Positions 33,284 through 44,505 of a stretch of 64,000 nt of DNA are shown piece by piece (position 1 is the stretch's first letter; each line of letters starts with the position of its first letter). A program made the position numbers and the translations under genes. Below the pieces are notes generated by a model that was given only the letters and a program-made list of their open reading frames with translations, was not told the DNA's origin and made no database searches. Location of the stretch: NCBI GenBank assembly GCA_011032825.1, contig JAADJZ010000032.1:124001-188000 (forward strand), given 5' to 3'. The stretch is from Massariosphaeria phaeospora (Eukaryota > Ascomycota > Dothideomycetes > Pleosporales).

Positions 33284-34178
33284 CGCATCGTAATTGCGTT
33301 CAGCTAGTCTGGGCGTGTCTGACCATTCCTGCCGTAGACTGGCTGGGAATTCGTGTATTATCTTTCGTAGATGCCAATCTTACTTGATTCTGGCCACCCT
33401 TAGTGAGATCCCACTGTGGCATTTCCTCTGCTCTCCATGCTATCTGTCTTCACCGTCTCCCCGTCAAAGCTTGTCATGTCCCGGATTGAGTTGGTTCCAG
33501 AGCGCACCTTGACTGCTCGGAGATCATGCTCCGTCACTGCCCTCATCTCTTTCCTTTTCGGGTAGGCAAAGTTTGCAAGTATGTCGTATGGGGCATTGCC
33601 ACTTACCCAAACAGCTCAGTTCAGTTCAGTCCAGTTCAGTTCATCATAACTCATCCTACGGTATCCAAACCTAGCAGCTTATTTCTTCAGCTATAAGTAA
33701 CCGTCAGGCTAGCCTTTCGTGTTGAAGTTTGGCTGTGCACAATCCCAAGGCGGTTAAACAATAACATATGCATTACTTTGCATACATGCTGTGAATTTTG
33801 TTGCTGTGAAGGAAGATACCCCAAGTCGGCCGTCAGGAACATGTGTTGCATACATACTCCCGACCAGAACCCTAATAGATAGCTGAACTGAATGCATTTT
33901 GCGAACCCGCCCACCGGACTCCAAACGCACGCAGCATGTTACAAGGTATCTAGCATCCAAGCCCCCCAGCGCCAAACCAATTCCGTACGCCGCATTCGGG
34001 ACCGACCATAACACGCTCGTCGCCTTGTGCCCCATGCCACGCCACCCCATGCCAACCCATCGAGCGCGCGTAATGGAAGCAAGATCCCGTTCACCGGACC
34101 CAAAAGGCTCCCTCCTTACGTACTCCATCCCCTCAAAAGACTCAGTACGGTATGCTCAGCGACCAGAAACAGGAAGAC
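33284..34178. other. convergent intergenic region
   Basis: 3' flanks of the zinc-finger gene and the ING gene. It contains an imperfect CAGTTCAGTTCAGTCC direct repeat near 33615-33640. No supported gene. Confidence 0.5.
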
Positions 34179-36940
34179 CTACCTGTTTCCACGGCGGCCA
34201 GGAAGCGGGGGCGGCACGATGGGGTTGCCATAGGCGTCGGTGCCGAGCTGCTGCCGGCAGTCCGGGCAGTACCACTTGGCGCGCCGCGAGGGGATGTCCT
34301 TTTCCGTCATGTTGACGCAGTCGAGGTGGAACCATTCCTTCTCACACTGTCATCGTTGTTAGTTTTGGTTGTGGCACGCGTCAGCGTAGTACCTACATTG
34401 TTGTCGCAGGAGATCATTTGGCCGAAGCTAACGTCGTCGCAGAAGCAATATTTAGGCTCGTCGGGATCCACGTCCTCGGACGTCGTGTGGTCCTCGTCGG
34501 CTTTCTTTCTCTTCTTGCCCTTGCTGCCCTGGGCGCGCTTGACGTTCGTGACCGTCTTCTGTCCATCTTCGCCTGCGGTGATATCGCCCTTGGGGGGTGG
34601 CTTCTTGCGGGTGCTCATGCGGGTTGGTGCTGCGATGGCTGACTGGCTGAAAATGCTATGACGGCGAAGCTCGCGCGTGGGTTTGGAGGCATCGTTCGGC
34701 TTCGGCTCCTCGCTCTGGGCTTTGGGAGTTGGTACATGGCCTCGAGCAGAGCGCGGACGAGTAACGGTGATAATCGATGGGGGCGCAGGCTGAGGAGCAG
34801 GTGTTGGAGCTCTTGGCGCCTTCGCAGGCTGAACAGGGGCAGGCGGTGGACTGGCTGCCTTTGGAGCCACCGACTCTCTACGAGGTCGCGATGAGGCTGC
34901 AGTAGCAGCGAGTTGAGTGGGCGCTGGGGCCGGTTTAGTTGTTTGTTGCAGCTCCTCGCTCTCTTCAAAAGTCGCGGCAGCTAGGGGCTTCGGGGACTCT
35001 GTCGGTGACGCTATAGCGGGTGTTGCATGTCGAGTCGGAGCTCTAGAAGGTAGCTTCACACCAGCTATAGGCGTACTCGGACCAGCTGGTGCAAGTGGGA
35101 CCTGCACAGTTGTCGTTTTTGATGTTGCTGACAGTGGTCCGAGAGTGGTCACCACAGGCGACGGTACCACGGGCGTTGAAGCTTGAGATGTCGAACCCGT
35201 GGGTGGTGCGGGTGCAATAGGTTGGAAACTCGTAGGCGCTGGTGCAATAAGCTGTAATGGTGGATACCGCCTTCGCTTTGGCTCGGGAGGATTTATGCCG
35301 CTGTCCTGCGATGCTAGCGATGGCTCTCTAGAATTGGCAGATTGTGTGTTATTAGCAACAGGTGGAGAGGCATCCCGCTTGCGTTTAGTAGCCGCTCTTG
35401 CTATGGATCTGCCTTTCTGTGTCGTCGGGGGTATTACATGTTCCGATCCAAAGCTCAACCTGAACTCCTTGAGACTATCAGCAGCCTCCCTGATTTTCCG
35501 TGTCGCATCTTCAAGCTCTTGGGTATCCCGCATGGCTTGTTGACGTTGCGACTCCCGCTTGACCTTCTTCGCCTCTTTGGCCTCATTCAGCTTCATACCC
35601 TTGTTGAACGTAGCGGTCTCTTCTCTCAGGCTGTCGCGAGGGGGCTCAATGGGCGTAAAATCGGCGTCGGTAGGAGGAGGAGCGGGGGCGAGCGTCGGAG
35701 CAGACGCAGGAACTGACACTGGAAGCGGAAGCGGACCTGTAGCTGTAGCTGTAGCTGTGATTGAAGCAGGAGCAGGAGCAGGAGCAGGAGCCAAAGCGGA
35801 TGCGGGTGCGGGTGTAGGTGTCAGTGCAGTTGCAGCCGGGCTGACGATAGATGGAGTGTCGTTGGATGCTGGCAGCACGGCAGACCGCCGAAGGAATGGC
35901 GCGTCAGGTTCCTCGTTCAGCATCTCTTCGCCGGTAGCCTTGCAACGTTCCTTTTCTTTCTCAAAGTATTCGTGTCCACGTCCTTTCCGGTCCAGTTCTC
36001 GACGTATCATAGTATCGCTAGGCGTCCAGACAGCGTTCTTCTTCATCGTTTTCCTGAGCACAGCCATTTCGTATTCTGTGAGCTGGAACCACGGAGCATG
36101 TCTGCTGCCCGGTCTGACGTCGGACGGCGGTGGTGACAACCGGGCGAGGGCATTGCTGGTAGAAATGCCCGCGATCGAGCTGTGTACGTTCGTCCCCGCT
36201 GTACCGGCAGCTCGCGGGCGCGATGATCCCATCCCCTTGTCTGACTTGTCCTTGGGCTGTTTGAGCTTCTGTCCAATCGCCAGATGGATCGTGGACCCTG
36301 TGTCCGACTCCACGTCAGATACGTCGGACGCGCTCGCGCTGTGCACGCCGGACTTTGCGCGACGTATTGGGACTGCAGACTTTCTGCTGCGGTCCCGTGG
36401 CCGCGCCGTAGAGCTTGCGCCATGGCGGCTCGCATCAAAGTGCAACTGGAGGCGCGGGGTTCGGTCATAGCCCCGGTTGATCGAGCGCGTAGCCTGGGGA
36501 GACACGGGTGCGGGGGTCGGATCTCGCGATGGCGGCTGGGGGAGCGCCTGGAGTTTGCGGTTTATTATGGCCAGACGCTGGCAATGCCGCTCTGCGACCT
36601 CATACAGCCGTGACGCCTCCGCATACGTCGACTGGCGGCAGTAGATGGCCTTGTCGAGCGTCGTGGCGATCTGTTTGCGCAGGACAACCGGGTCAGGACG
36701 TTCGTTTGCGGGTAGGTCAGGCAGCGTTTGGAATTTGAGCGTGAGCTCGTGGACAGCCTGCGTGGCATCGACGTAGTTGCTGTCGAGATTGCCGATGAGG
36801 CGCAGCGAGCGGATCAGGTCCGAGGGGAAGAACTCGGTGTAGTCGAGGAAGTCGTTGACTGTCGTCTGGGCGTCTGGGTTCGGGGCGGGTTGGGGGGTCA
36901 ATTCGGAGAGCGCACTCGTCGCAGCATCGGGCGTCGCCAT
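34179..36940 (-). CDS. ING-family PHD-finger chromatin protein
   Basis: Two exons (36940-34397, 34346-34179) joined over a 50-bp intron (donor GTAGGT, acceptor GACAG); 903 residues. The N-terminal ING domain (about 25-140) shows 'FLDYTEFFPSDLIRSLRLIG' and 'LDSNYVDATQAVHELTLKFQ'. The C-terminal PHD finger is complete across the splice: 'YCFCDDVSFGQMISCDNN' plus 'CEKEWFHLDCVNMTEKD' plus 'KWYCPDC', giving Cys4-His-Cys3. ING proteins (yeast Yng1, Yng2, Pho23) read H3K4 methylation and anchor histone acetyltransferase or deacetylase complexes in the nucleus. The roughly 650-residue middle is disordered, Pro/Ala-rich and charged, and makes this protein much longer than yeast family members. Which complex it serves cannot be told. 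The exon ends AACAGGTAG; the GTAGGT there could also be a donor to a further small exon. Confidence 0.92.
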
Positions 36941-37405
36941 TTCGCATTGCGGGTAGCGTGGGTGCGGGAGGCCAGACGGGCGCGTCAGACACTCCAGCCA
37001 CGCGTCGACGGTCGAGCTGTGGAGGGGAATCGGGGCGGCGGTGGGTGCGGCGGCAGAGGGTGGGCGGCAGGCGGAGGGGAGAGGGGGGGGAGGGGGTTCT
37101 CAGTGCTGCTTTGCTGCTGGTGAGGGTGTCGCAACGCGCCTTTGCGGGAGGTGCAGCGCGTGCACGGGCCAGCCTCAGTGGATGCTTGGCGGCGGCCATC
37201 AGTGATCGTCTCGAGCAACTTCACCCCGCACGCCCCGGCGTCGACAGCGGTGCACGCTTCTTTGGCACCTCGTGCGGACATTTCAAGCCGTGCGTTCAAG
37301 CATGTTCATCCAGCCTGCGAAGCCGTTGATGCATGCATGCATACAAAGGCGAGTCTCACCACGCTTCAGTTGCGTCACTTGCTTCCTGTGCCGTATCTAC
37401 CCAAC

Positions 37406-37466
37406 AGGGCTTTGTAAAACGGACGCCAACCTGCTAGGTCAGACTAGAACTACGTATGCAGTCTAG
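37406..37466. repeat. partial direct copy of the dispersed repeat
   Basis: AACAGGGCTTTGTAAA ... GACTAGAACT.CGTATGC.GTC here aligns with AATAGGGCTTTGCAAA ... GACTAGAACTGCATATCCTGTC at about 37629-37691, in the same orientation and about 223 bp apart. Confidence 0.6.
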
Positions 37467-37591
37467 AGCATTAGGAGAGCGTAGCCGAGGAGGTAGTTGT
37501 GTCTATGGTATCTGCGATCTGTATGGGATTTGTTACCCCCTGGCATACTTCGTGATACGCATCTGGGTAAGCATTCCCTCTTTTCTACGTC

Positions 37592-37712
37592 CAAGCCCTA
37601 CTTTACATTACGTAGTATGCTAGATACAATAGGGCTTTGCAAAGATCAAGGTAAACTATCTACCTATGACTAGAACTGCATATCCTGTCAAGAGGATTGC
37701 CTGCGCAACGTG
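37592..37712. repeat. dispersed hairpin repeat, copy 2
   Basis: Homologous to 10581-10715 in the same order of blocks (AAGCCCTA, ACATTACGTAGTAT, CTAGATACA, TAGGGCTTTG, CTACCTAT, TGTCAAGAGGATTGCCT). AAGCCCTA and TAGGGCTT are exact inverses and could pair. Confidence 0.65.
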
Positions 37713-37915
37713 GACGCGTCGTTCTGCCCTTGACTCCGCCGTGTTTGTTTGCTCCACGCCCGCGGTTGCTCTTTCTGCTGCTGCCGGGTCAAACTTCCTG
37801 CCCTCACCCGTACCCAACCCGCGCAACATCACCTACCCGCCGCAAGTATAGTCCCCATCCAACGCGTGTTTTTTCTGTCTCCACCCCCCGCCATCTTCGA
37901 CCCTCCGTTTGCACC

Positions 37916-40321
37916 ATGGCCTCCGCTGCCCGCCTCGAGCGCCTCAACAAACTCGTGCAGGCAGACCTGGATGCTCTGCCCGACAGGCCTCCGCCTCCAG
38001 CACCTGAATCGGAAGCGGTGAGCGACGACGATGCTTCTGGCGGTGTGAATCTGGAAGCTGGGAGTGGTCCGTCTGCGCAGCCCCTCGACAGCCAAGGTCA
38101 TGAAAACAAACGGCCACTTCCTGATGTCCCGACTCAGGCACTGGCTGAGCTACGTGTAACATCACCGCCACCTCCCGAAGAAAACTCCGAGCGTCGTTTC
38201 GTTTGGGCCCAGGGTGCAGTTAGCTCATACAATCTAGGCTCTACTCAGAAGCTCGCCGCGCTGCCGACGCATCCCCTCCCACCTGCGGACATACGCAAAG
38301 GCGACCTCACCCACCCCCGTCAGCAATTCGCTCCCATCCTGGCCGTTTCCAAGTATCCGTACAGATTCTGCAACCCGGATTGCATGCAAGACATTGCCTC
38401 ATTTGCTTTTGACGCAGGCAAATTCTGGGCTCGTGAATGGGATCTGTATGTCTCCACCCTCCTCCTTGTGCTTGTGACTCTCCGCTGAAACAGCTGTAGT
38501 TACTACGTGCGGGACATCGAGAGCTCTAAACCGCTTATACTCATCCGTGAGGAGCAGTTTCAGGACCTCCTGATCGAACTCAATTCAGCGCTGAAGCTTC
38601 GGCTCAAAATCACTGACCAGCAGCGGGAGGAGAGTCTCGTCAGTCGCTTCCCCGATCATCCACGCACGCTTCCCCGCTACCTGGGACGCTCTCATTCACG
38701 AGAGGAGTACGACGAGATGGCCAGCAATGTTCCCAGCGAGAGCTTCCGGGCTGAGAGTGAACCACCGCCGGGTCCTCTGGGAGACACGACTCTAGAAGCC
38801 TTCAAGCAGATGATCGAAGAAATGTGGGATCTGACGAAGAACAAGAACAAGGCTAAGAAAGAGAAAAGCAAGCAGGACCGGCTCGCTCGCCAACAGGTTA
38901 CAGTGGACGAGTTCAAGCGCACTCAGCGTTATCTTGGCCTACGACCTAGCGCGCAAGAAGGTGAGTGAATGTACCCGGCTTACGAGCACCTTCCGCATGA
39001 GCTGCTGTGACTGGCTAGTCTCTTCTAAAGAACGTTCTAACAGGCAGATTTAGGTCAAGCCAATCCTACTCTCCCACCGCCAATCGACCCCGCTCTCTCT
39101 GCCCCGTTCCAGTTCTACCTCGACGTGGTTTTCGTCTCCGTCGATGTAGAGTCCTTTGAGCGCGCGCACCACAAAATAACCGAGGTCGGCATCGCAAGCC
39201 TGGATACTCGCGATCTCTGTAACCTCCCACCAGGCAAAGACGGCGAGATGTGGAGATCGAAAATCAACGCTCGACATTTTCGTATTGAAGAGCACAAACA
39301 CTTGATCAACCACGACTTTGTCTCGGGATGTCCCGATAGATTCGAGTTTGGCGAGTCCGAATTCGTGCGTCTAAAAGATGCGGCGGAGGCAATCAGGACA
39401 TGTTTCATGCCGCCTTTCTGCGCGCCATCCCGCGATGGTGCTACTGGAACCGCTGATATTGGCGAGGCTCGACCAATCATCTTTCTCGGTCACGACACCT
39501 TGACTGATGTCAAGTATCTCCAGCAGTTGGGATTCAACCCTCTCGACCTTCGCAACGTTAAGGAGTCCGTGGACACGGCCAACATGTATCGTGTCTGGAA
39601 GCGCGAGCAAAACACGACAAAGCTAGGCAACATCTTGTATCACTTCGACATCACCGGATGGAACCTCCACAATGCTGGCAACGACGCCGTCTACACTGTC
39701 CAAGCTATGCTGGGCATTTCTGTGCGAGAGGCGTCAATTCGAGGTACGCCTGCACTTTCGGCTGAGCGCGAAGAGGAAAAGGCTGCCAGGCTAGCGGCTG
39801 CCCAGGAAGAGGCCAAGGAGAAGGCTCAGGAAGCTGAAGAAGGCTGGAGCGACAACGAAGCTAGTGGCGATGGTGGAGATCCTGTACCTATCGTGATCAA
39901 GGAGACCCCCAAGCCGGTATCAGCTGGCGACCCATCAAATCCAGAGTTTGGGCGTGGAAGGGGTCGTGGTCAAGGAGTAGATCAATCAAGGGGAGGATAC
40001 GGAAACCATTGGCGTGGCACTTCGGACAGCTCCAGCAGCTACAGCGAGCGTGGTCGACGCGAACATCGAGGCGATTACGCAGGAGAGCAGATCTCATCCG
40101 GACGTAGCTTCCCTCATGGCTTCACTCCTGGCCGTTTCCATTCGGAATCTCGAGGCTATGGTCGTTACCGGGGTCCAGATATCAACCGCGGTCGCGGTCA
40201 GGGTGGTGTTCATAATCCGACATCCAACACGGCCAATCGTCCAGGTGGCGACCACACTTCCGGCGCGTCGGACGACAACGCCAACCACGATCCGATCGAC
40301 ATCCGCAAGGATCTATGGTAA
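37916..40321 (+). CDS. Gfd2/YDR514C-like protein with DEDDh exonuclease fold and RGG-like tail
   Basis: Three exons (37916-38445, 38500-38960, 39048-40321), about 754 residues. The C-terminal half has the RNase H-like pattern 'FVSVDVESFERAHHKITEVG' (Asp and Glu of motif I), 'IIFLGHDTLTDVKYLQQLG' (motif II Asp) and 'NLHNAGNDAVYTVQAML' (His and Asp of motif III). This is the DEDDh set found in the fungal Gfd2/YDR514C family. Yeast Gfd2 is linked genetically to the mRNA export helicase Dbp5. An Ala/Glu helical segment follows, then a Gly/Arg-rich tail ('GRGRGRGQGVDQSRGGYG'), suggesting RNA binding. The N-terminal third is Pro-rich and disordered. The ATG at 37916 lies in a good CACCATGG context. 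The second intron ends in CAG-ATTTAG, so two acceptors 6 bp apart are possible (39048 or 39054). Confidence 0.82.
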
Positions 40322-41140
40322 CTTTTTCTTGAATTCGCCCCAGTGGACTGCATCATGAGGGTAGGCGTACATGCGGATGACCTTCTTACGGCATTCCAGC
40401 AGCAGGATTAGGCATGGAGGCACGCAAGCCATACCTTTGGCTCCATCGGGAACATGCACATTTTCTTCCTCTCTTTGTACACTGGCGGCTTTCCTACCTG
40501 ATCTTTCCAAAGGCTGGCATTTTCACTGCATATTCGGACAGCGGGGCATGGTATGGCATGGCATGGCGTGGCGTGGACTATGAAAGGCGCATCTCGATTC
40601 ACTTGCAGTCTCGAGCTAAGGTATTGCAACTGAGCTTGGAGATCGTCACCGATCGTCAGCACAAACGAGTGAATATTCTCCTCCGTATTGGGATGGAATT
40701 ATATGTAGACAAATTTACGGTCTACCCAACTGCGGCGTTTAGTGACTGCGCCTTCACCATCGGTGCGGTTGTGGTGGGAGGATACGCCCAGGCGGGCTGT
40801 TGACTGGCGGGCCTTAAATTTGGCACATTTGCTATCCTCCCACGTGGTGCGAATCAGTTCAGAACATCCCTTGCCTTCGCCCTTTAGGCCGAAGAAGTTT
40901 TTTGGAGAAACCACGGCACAAAGTTTAACCGTGCCGCGAGTTTGCCGCGCATACAGCGCAGCGCAGCCATTAAACGTCACTTTGCTCAGGCTCCCACTTT
41001 TTGAAAAAACAAAACATTGTTCTAGTAAAAGATAAGATGACAGTAAGTAATTTCTCTAGAAAGAGGTATTCAATTACTCACGCATGGTACCAGCCTATCG
41101 CTGCACTTCAAGCAGCCGCAATGCCTAAACATACAGTTCA
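40322..41140. other. intergenic 0.8 kb
   Basis: A GGCATGGTATGGCATGGCATGG-type short repeat lies near 40545-40575. Otherwise nothing recognisable. A possible mini-exon (ATG ACA followed by GTAAGT at 41037-41048) is not supported. Confidence 0.45.
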
Positions 41141-42051
41141 ATGCCTTCCAGTCCACAAATCAATGTGCTATATCTAGCCCCGGGACAGGAAATCGTCAGC
41201 CCAAAACAATTTAGGGCATCAAATCCGGAGATATTGGCTACGGGAGCGGGCACACAACTCGCAAAAATGACACTATCGATGTTAGTAAAATACGGTACCC
41301 ATGCGTCTCTCATCGAAGCCAAGAACATGCTATATGTGACTGAGAGAACATCAATACCCATCCCGAGACTGTTTGCAGCATATGCATACGGGCCTCTCGA
41401 CCGAGACGTTGCCGACTTCGGGAGTGTCTACGATACATATATTTTCATGGAGTTCGTCGAAGGCGAGGACCTAGGAAAGTCGTGGGGAACATACACCTCT
41501 ACTGAGAAGCAAATCATCTCAACAGACTTAAAGAAGCACATGACAGAGCTTCGCTCTCTTTCGGCACCCGGTTACATTGGATCTGTGCACGAGGGACCAG
41601 TCACTGATGTTATATTGGAATGGTCTACAACTTCTAGAGGTCCGTCTTTATGCATATGTTAGAGAGCTAATAGCAATGTGTCTAACTAAGACTGAGTCTA
41701 GGTCCGTTTAAAAGCGAAGGAGACTTCAATGCTACCATTGTCGACACGTTTGTCGCCAAATCAAAAGGCCAGATTGGTCCCTACATCCGTGGCATGGTTG
41801 ATGCACACAAGCATGGAATTGTCTTCACGCATGGGGACCTCAGACCTGATAATGTTATTGTCAAGAATGGTCGTGTGATGGCAATCATTGACTGGGAGAT
41901 GGCAGGGTGGTACCCAGATTATTGGGAGTTCGCCAAGGCGTTTTATCTTGAAGTTTTCATGAATGACTGGGCATCGCATTTACTAGGCGTTCTTACACCC
42001 TATTATTGTGAGCAGTTGATGCATGCCAAGTTGATGAGTGTATTATGGTAG
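41141..42051 (+). CDS. aminoglycoside phosphotransferase (APH)-like kinase-fold protein
   Basis: Two exons (41141-41639 and 41702-42051), 62-bp intron, 282 residues. Kinase-fold motifs are 'HASLIEAKNMLYVTERTSIP', hinge-like 'DTYIFMEFVEGEDL', catalytic loop 'IVFTHGDLRPDNVIVKNGRV' and metal-binding 'IIDWEMAGWYPDYWEFAK'. The glycine-rich loop and Lys of the N-lobe are not obvious; the family often shows degenerate N-lobes. Fungal genomes carry many such APH/choline-kinase-like genes; most have unknown small-molecule substrates and are not antibiotic-resistance genes. The donor is GTCCGT, a weak site, but the join AGAG|GTCCG restores a continuous reading frame and the duplicated GTCCG on both sides of the intron makes the exact cut ambiguous. 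Confidence 0.85.
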
Positions 42052-42736
42052 CTATAAACTAAGTAAAAATAGATTGTAGGATAGATTGGGGTTGTCTAAA
42101 CCAGCGGTCAACACCACGCGCTTGCCTAAACCAGAAAATCGAAAATCTTGGAAGCAAGATTGGAATAGTAACGGTATTCTCTAAAAGAGATACAAAAGTA
42201 CTCTAGTTTGATGCTTATCTGATGTTCAAATAAAGAGCTTTCTATATAGCTGTAAAAGAATTCATGCACACTGTTTGCGAGAGATTCCTGTTCTTAGTGT
42301 CTATTTTCAAATATATCTAAAATAGAGCTGCCTGTAGGACTTGACTAGATTTTGTATCTTCACTCGTAGTTATGCTCTCTTCTACTATAGGGTCTAACAA
42401 ACCTGTGTGTCTTAACAGTGCATGCGGTGCTTCAATAACCTAGTAGAAGAGCCGGGGAAGCATTAAGAAGAAGGAATACCTCATAGTACCTTAATTTGTC
42501 TGTCTCATTCAGTTTCTTCTTTAGATATCAGGAAAACAGGAATGCATTGGCCTGCCGGGTCTGCCCGGGGGTGTGAGGGATTTCCTTGAAATTGGGCACG
42601 AGGAATTCTGACATATTCCTAGAATTGTTTGAAGGAACCCTTCCCAGCACACATTGTCTGAGCTTCGTCTCCTCGTTTCGTTGCAACAGCAACAGCAACG
42701 ACAACAGGAATAGCGACAGCATGCGGCCACCGCCAG
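42052..42736. other. AT-rich convergent intergenic region
   Basis: AT-richer than its neighbours, with many short stop-filled frames on both strands. It may include decayed repeat sequence, but no family was recognised. Confidence 0.5.
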
Positions 42737-44505
42737 TCACCCCACCCGGTGCGTCGGCATCGCGAAGCGGATGTCTAGCTCACCTCGCCGCATACACCCC
42801 TGCCGTCTCATGTAGTCGCATATTTCCCCTCTGAAGTGCTTCAGCGTGGCGACGGTCATTTGCGCTAAAACCGTGTCTGCGAAACTCACCGTGTCGCCGA
42901 CGATGGTGTGCGCGGGTAAGACGGCCCCGTTGCTGTCGAGGGTGGGCGCGGTGTCGATGACGAGGGTATAGAGGGAGGGGAAATGGGATAGGGTTGTCTG
43001 GGGACGGTGAGCTGAGCTGGTAAACTCCTGGGGATCGATGCATGGTAACGCGGCTTGACTTACGAGGAAGGCTTCGAGCTCCGTATCGGCGGATATGGAG
43101 CCGTACTGCCGCAGACAGAAGTCTTTGCCCAGATGCTCGACTTTGCCGACGAGCAGTGGGGGCAGGTTGAGTCGCAGCGTGTGGATCTTGGTGCACGCGT
43201 TCAGGAGAGATGAGAGATCCGGCACGGAGTAATACGCTGGGTCGGGCAGGCGCGTGTAGACTCCTAGGATTTCTAGGGAAGTTTTGTGCCGGGCGATGCA
43301 TTGCTGCCGCACCAGGTGGCCTCGCGGCATCTCGAGACGGAGGTCTTTGAGCCCTGTGAATGCATCGAGAAGACGCTCCGTGGCCTCTAGCTCGGCGTTG
43401 TCGTCGTCATCGTCATCGTCGTCGGGATAGAACTGGATGTCTAGTACTTGTAGGCTACTCGAGCACCCCCTGGCGAACGACTGGGCTACCGCGTTGAGAA
43501 ACGGAGCCATGTTGATGCAGGAGTGGAGGGTCAGGTTGGTGAGGTTCGCGATGTTGAGGTGGCGGAGGAAGACCTTCCGGACCGTGGGCCGTGTCGGGAA
43601 TCGCATCGATCGAATCGTTATTTTGGCGAGTGTCTGGAGCGCGGGTGGGTCTGCATTTTGTGGGAGCAGCCTAACTAGGTTCACATGACTGGTCGAGTCC
43701 TCTGTTTCGTCCACTTCAGGACTGAAGTTGTAGAGTTCGAGCTCCTCTAACTTTGGGAAATACTCGTAGAAAGTTTGGTAGTTGCAATGGTCGTTGGCAG
43801 CTGGAAGGACGGAGAGACTGAGCCGGCGAAGCTGCGAGAGACAAGACAAGGATGAGGCGATGTCCTTGTAGGGACGACTTTTGCTTGGATAGTAAGGGCT
43901 TATCACGGCATCAAACACTTTTAGGTATCTTTGAGTCGATAGTATGAGCTGTACCGTGTGTACGCCGAGCATAACATTGCTTCGGAAGGTCCGGAGCCTG
44001 TATTTTGGTAGGTCCAATAAAACCTGATGCAGCTTGTTTTTGATCGTATCGTCCACGAGGGGTTTGACACTCAAGTGAAGCTCGCGCACGTGGGGTAGTG
44101 TTCTACCGTGTTGCTTGACAAGAGCTTTCATGGTCTTAGCCGCTGTAGGCCGCAGATCTGTCTTTAGTATCTCCCAGAGTATTGGGTCCATCATGTCCGC
44201 CCACTGCCGGCATACTAATCGTACATTCTTCCGGTCTGATACTAGTGCTATCTGTCGGAGGCTGTGAGCATGTACTGTACTATGAAGATCAAGCACGAGG
44301 TGAGTAAATGGGCAGACTCAAAAGGAAATGGGAAGCTAGAGTGGATGCTTGTAGTAGCGTATGAAATTACTTGGGACATTGGTGATGCGGTTTCGTGACA
44401 TCAAATGAACAGAAGAATATGGGCAAAACTCACTTGGGCAAAGACGCTTATCTTCAACTCTGTCGGAAGCAGAAAGAACCCAGCCATAGATGGCAAAATT
44501 GCCAT
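42737..44505 (-). CDS. F-box-like protein with leucine-rich stretches
   Basis: The main exon (from about 44270 down to 42737) encodes 'HSLRQIALVSDRKNVRLVCR' and 'QWADMMDPILWEIL', the second half of an F-box, then leucine-rich stretches ('LPHVRELHLSVKPL', 'LRRLSLSVLPAANDH', 'LKDLRLEMPRGHL') over about 500 residues. The first half of the F-box is upstream: ATG at 44505 opens 'MAILPSMAGFFLLPTELKIS' followed by 'VFAQ' and a GTGAGT donor near 44441. The exact junction is unresolved: a GTGAGT donor is in phase 0, but the only fitting acceptors are in other phases. An alternative donor four bases on gives 'FAQVIHAHSLRQ'. Predicted role: substrate adaptor of an SCF ubiquitin ligase. An acidic run of Asp ('DDDDDDDDNAELE') lies at about 43400. 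No substrate is inferred. Confidence 0.72.

Larger units (their letters stand above)
36941..37915. other. divergent intergenic region with dispersed repeat
   Basis: Lies between the ING gene and the Gfd2-like gene. It carries a repeat related to 10.6 kb at 37592-37712 and a second partial copy at 37406-37466. A C-rich leader precedes the ATG at 37916. Confidence 0.55.

Noticed and set aside
35559..36470. 303-residue plus-strand open frame, Ala/Gly/Val-rich
   Set aside because: A shadow of the ING-family gene on the other strand, produced by its Ala/Pro codon repeats.
41037..41048. ATG ACA followed by GTAAGT, a possible first mini-exon of the APH-like gene
   Set aside because: No acceptor joins it better than the existing Met start at 41141, which already gives a plausible N-terminus.
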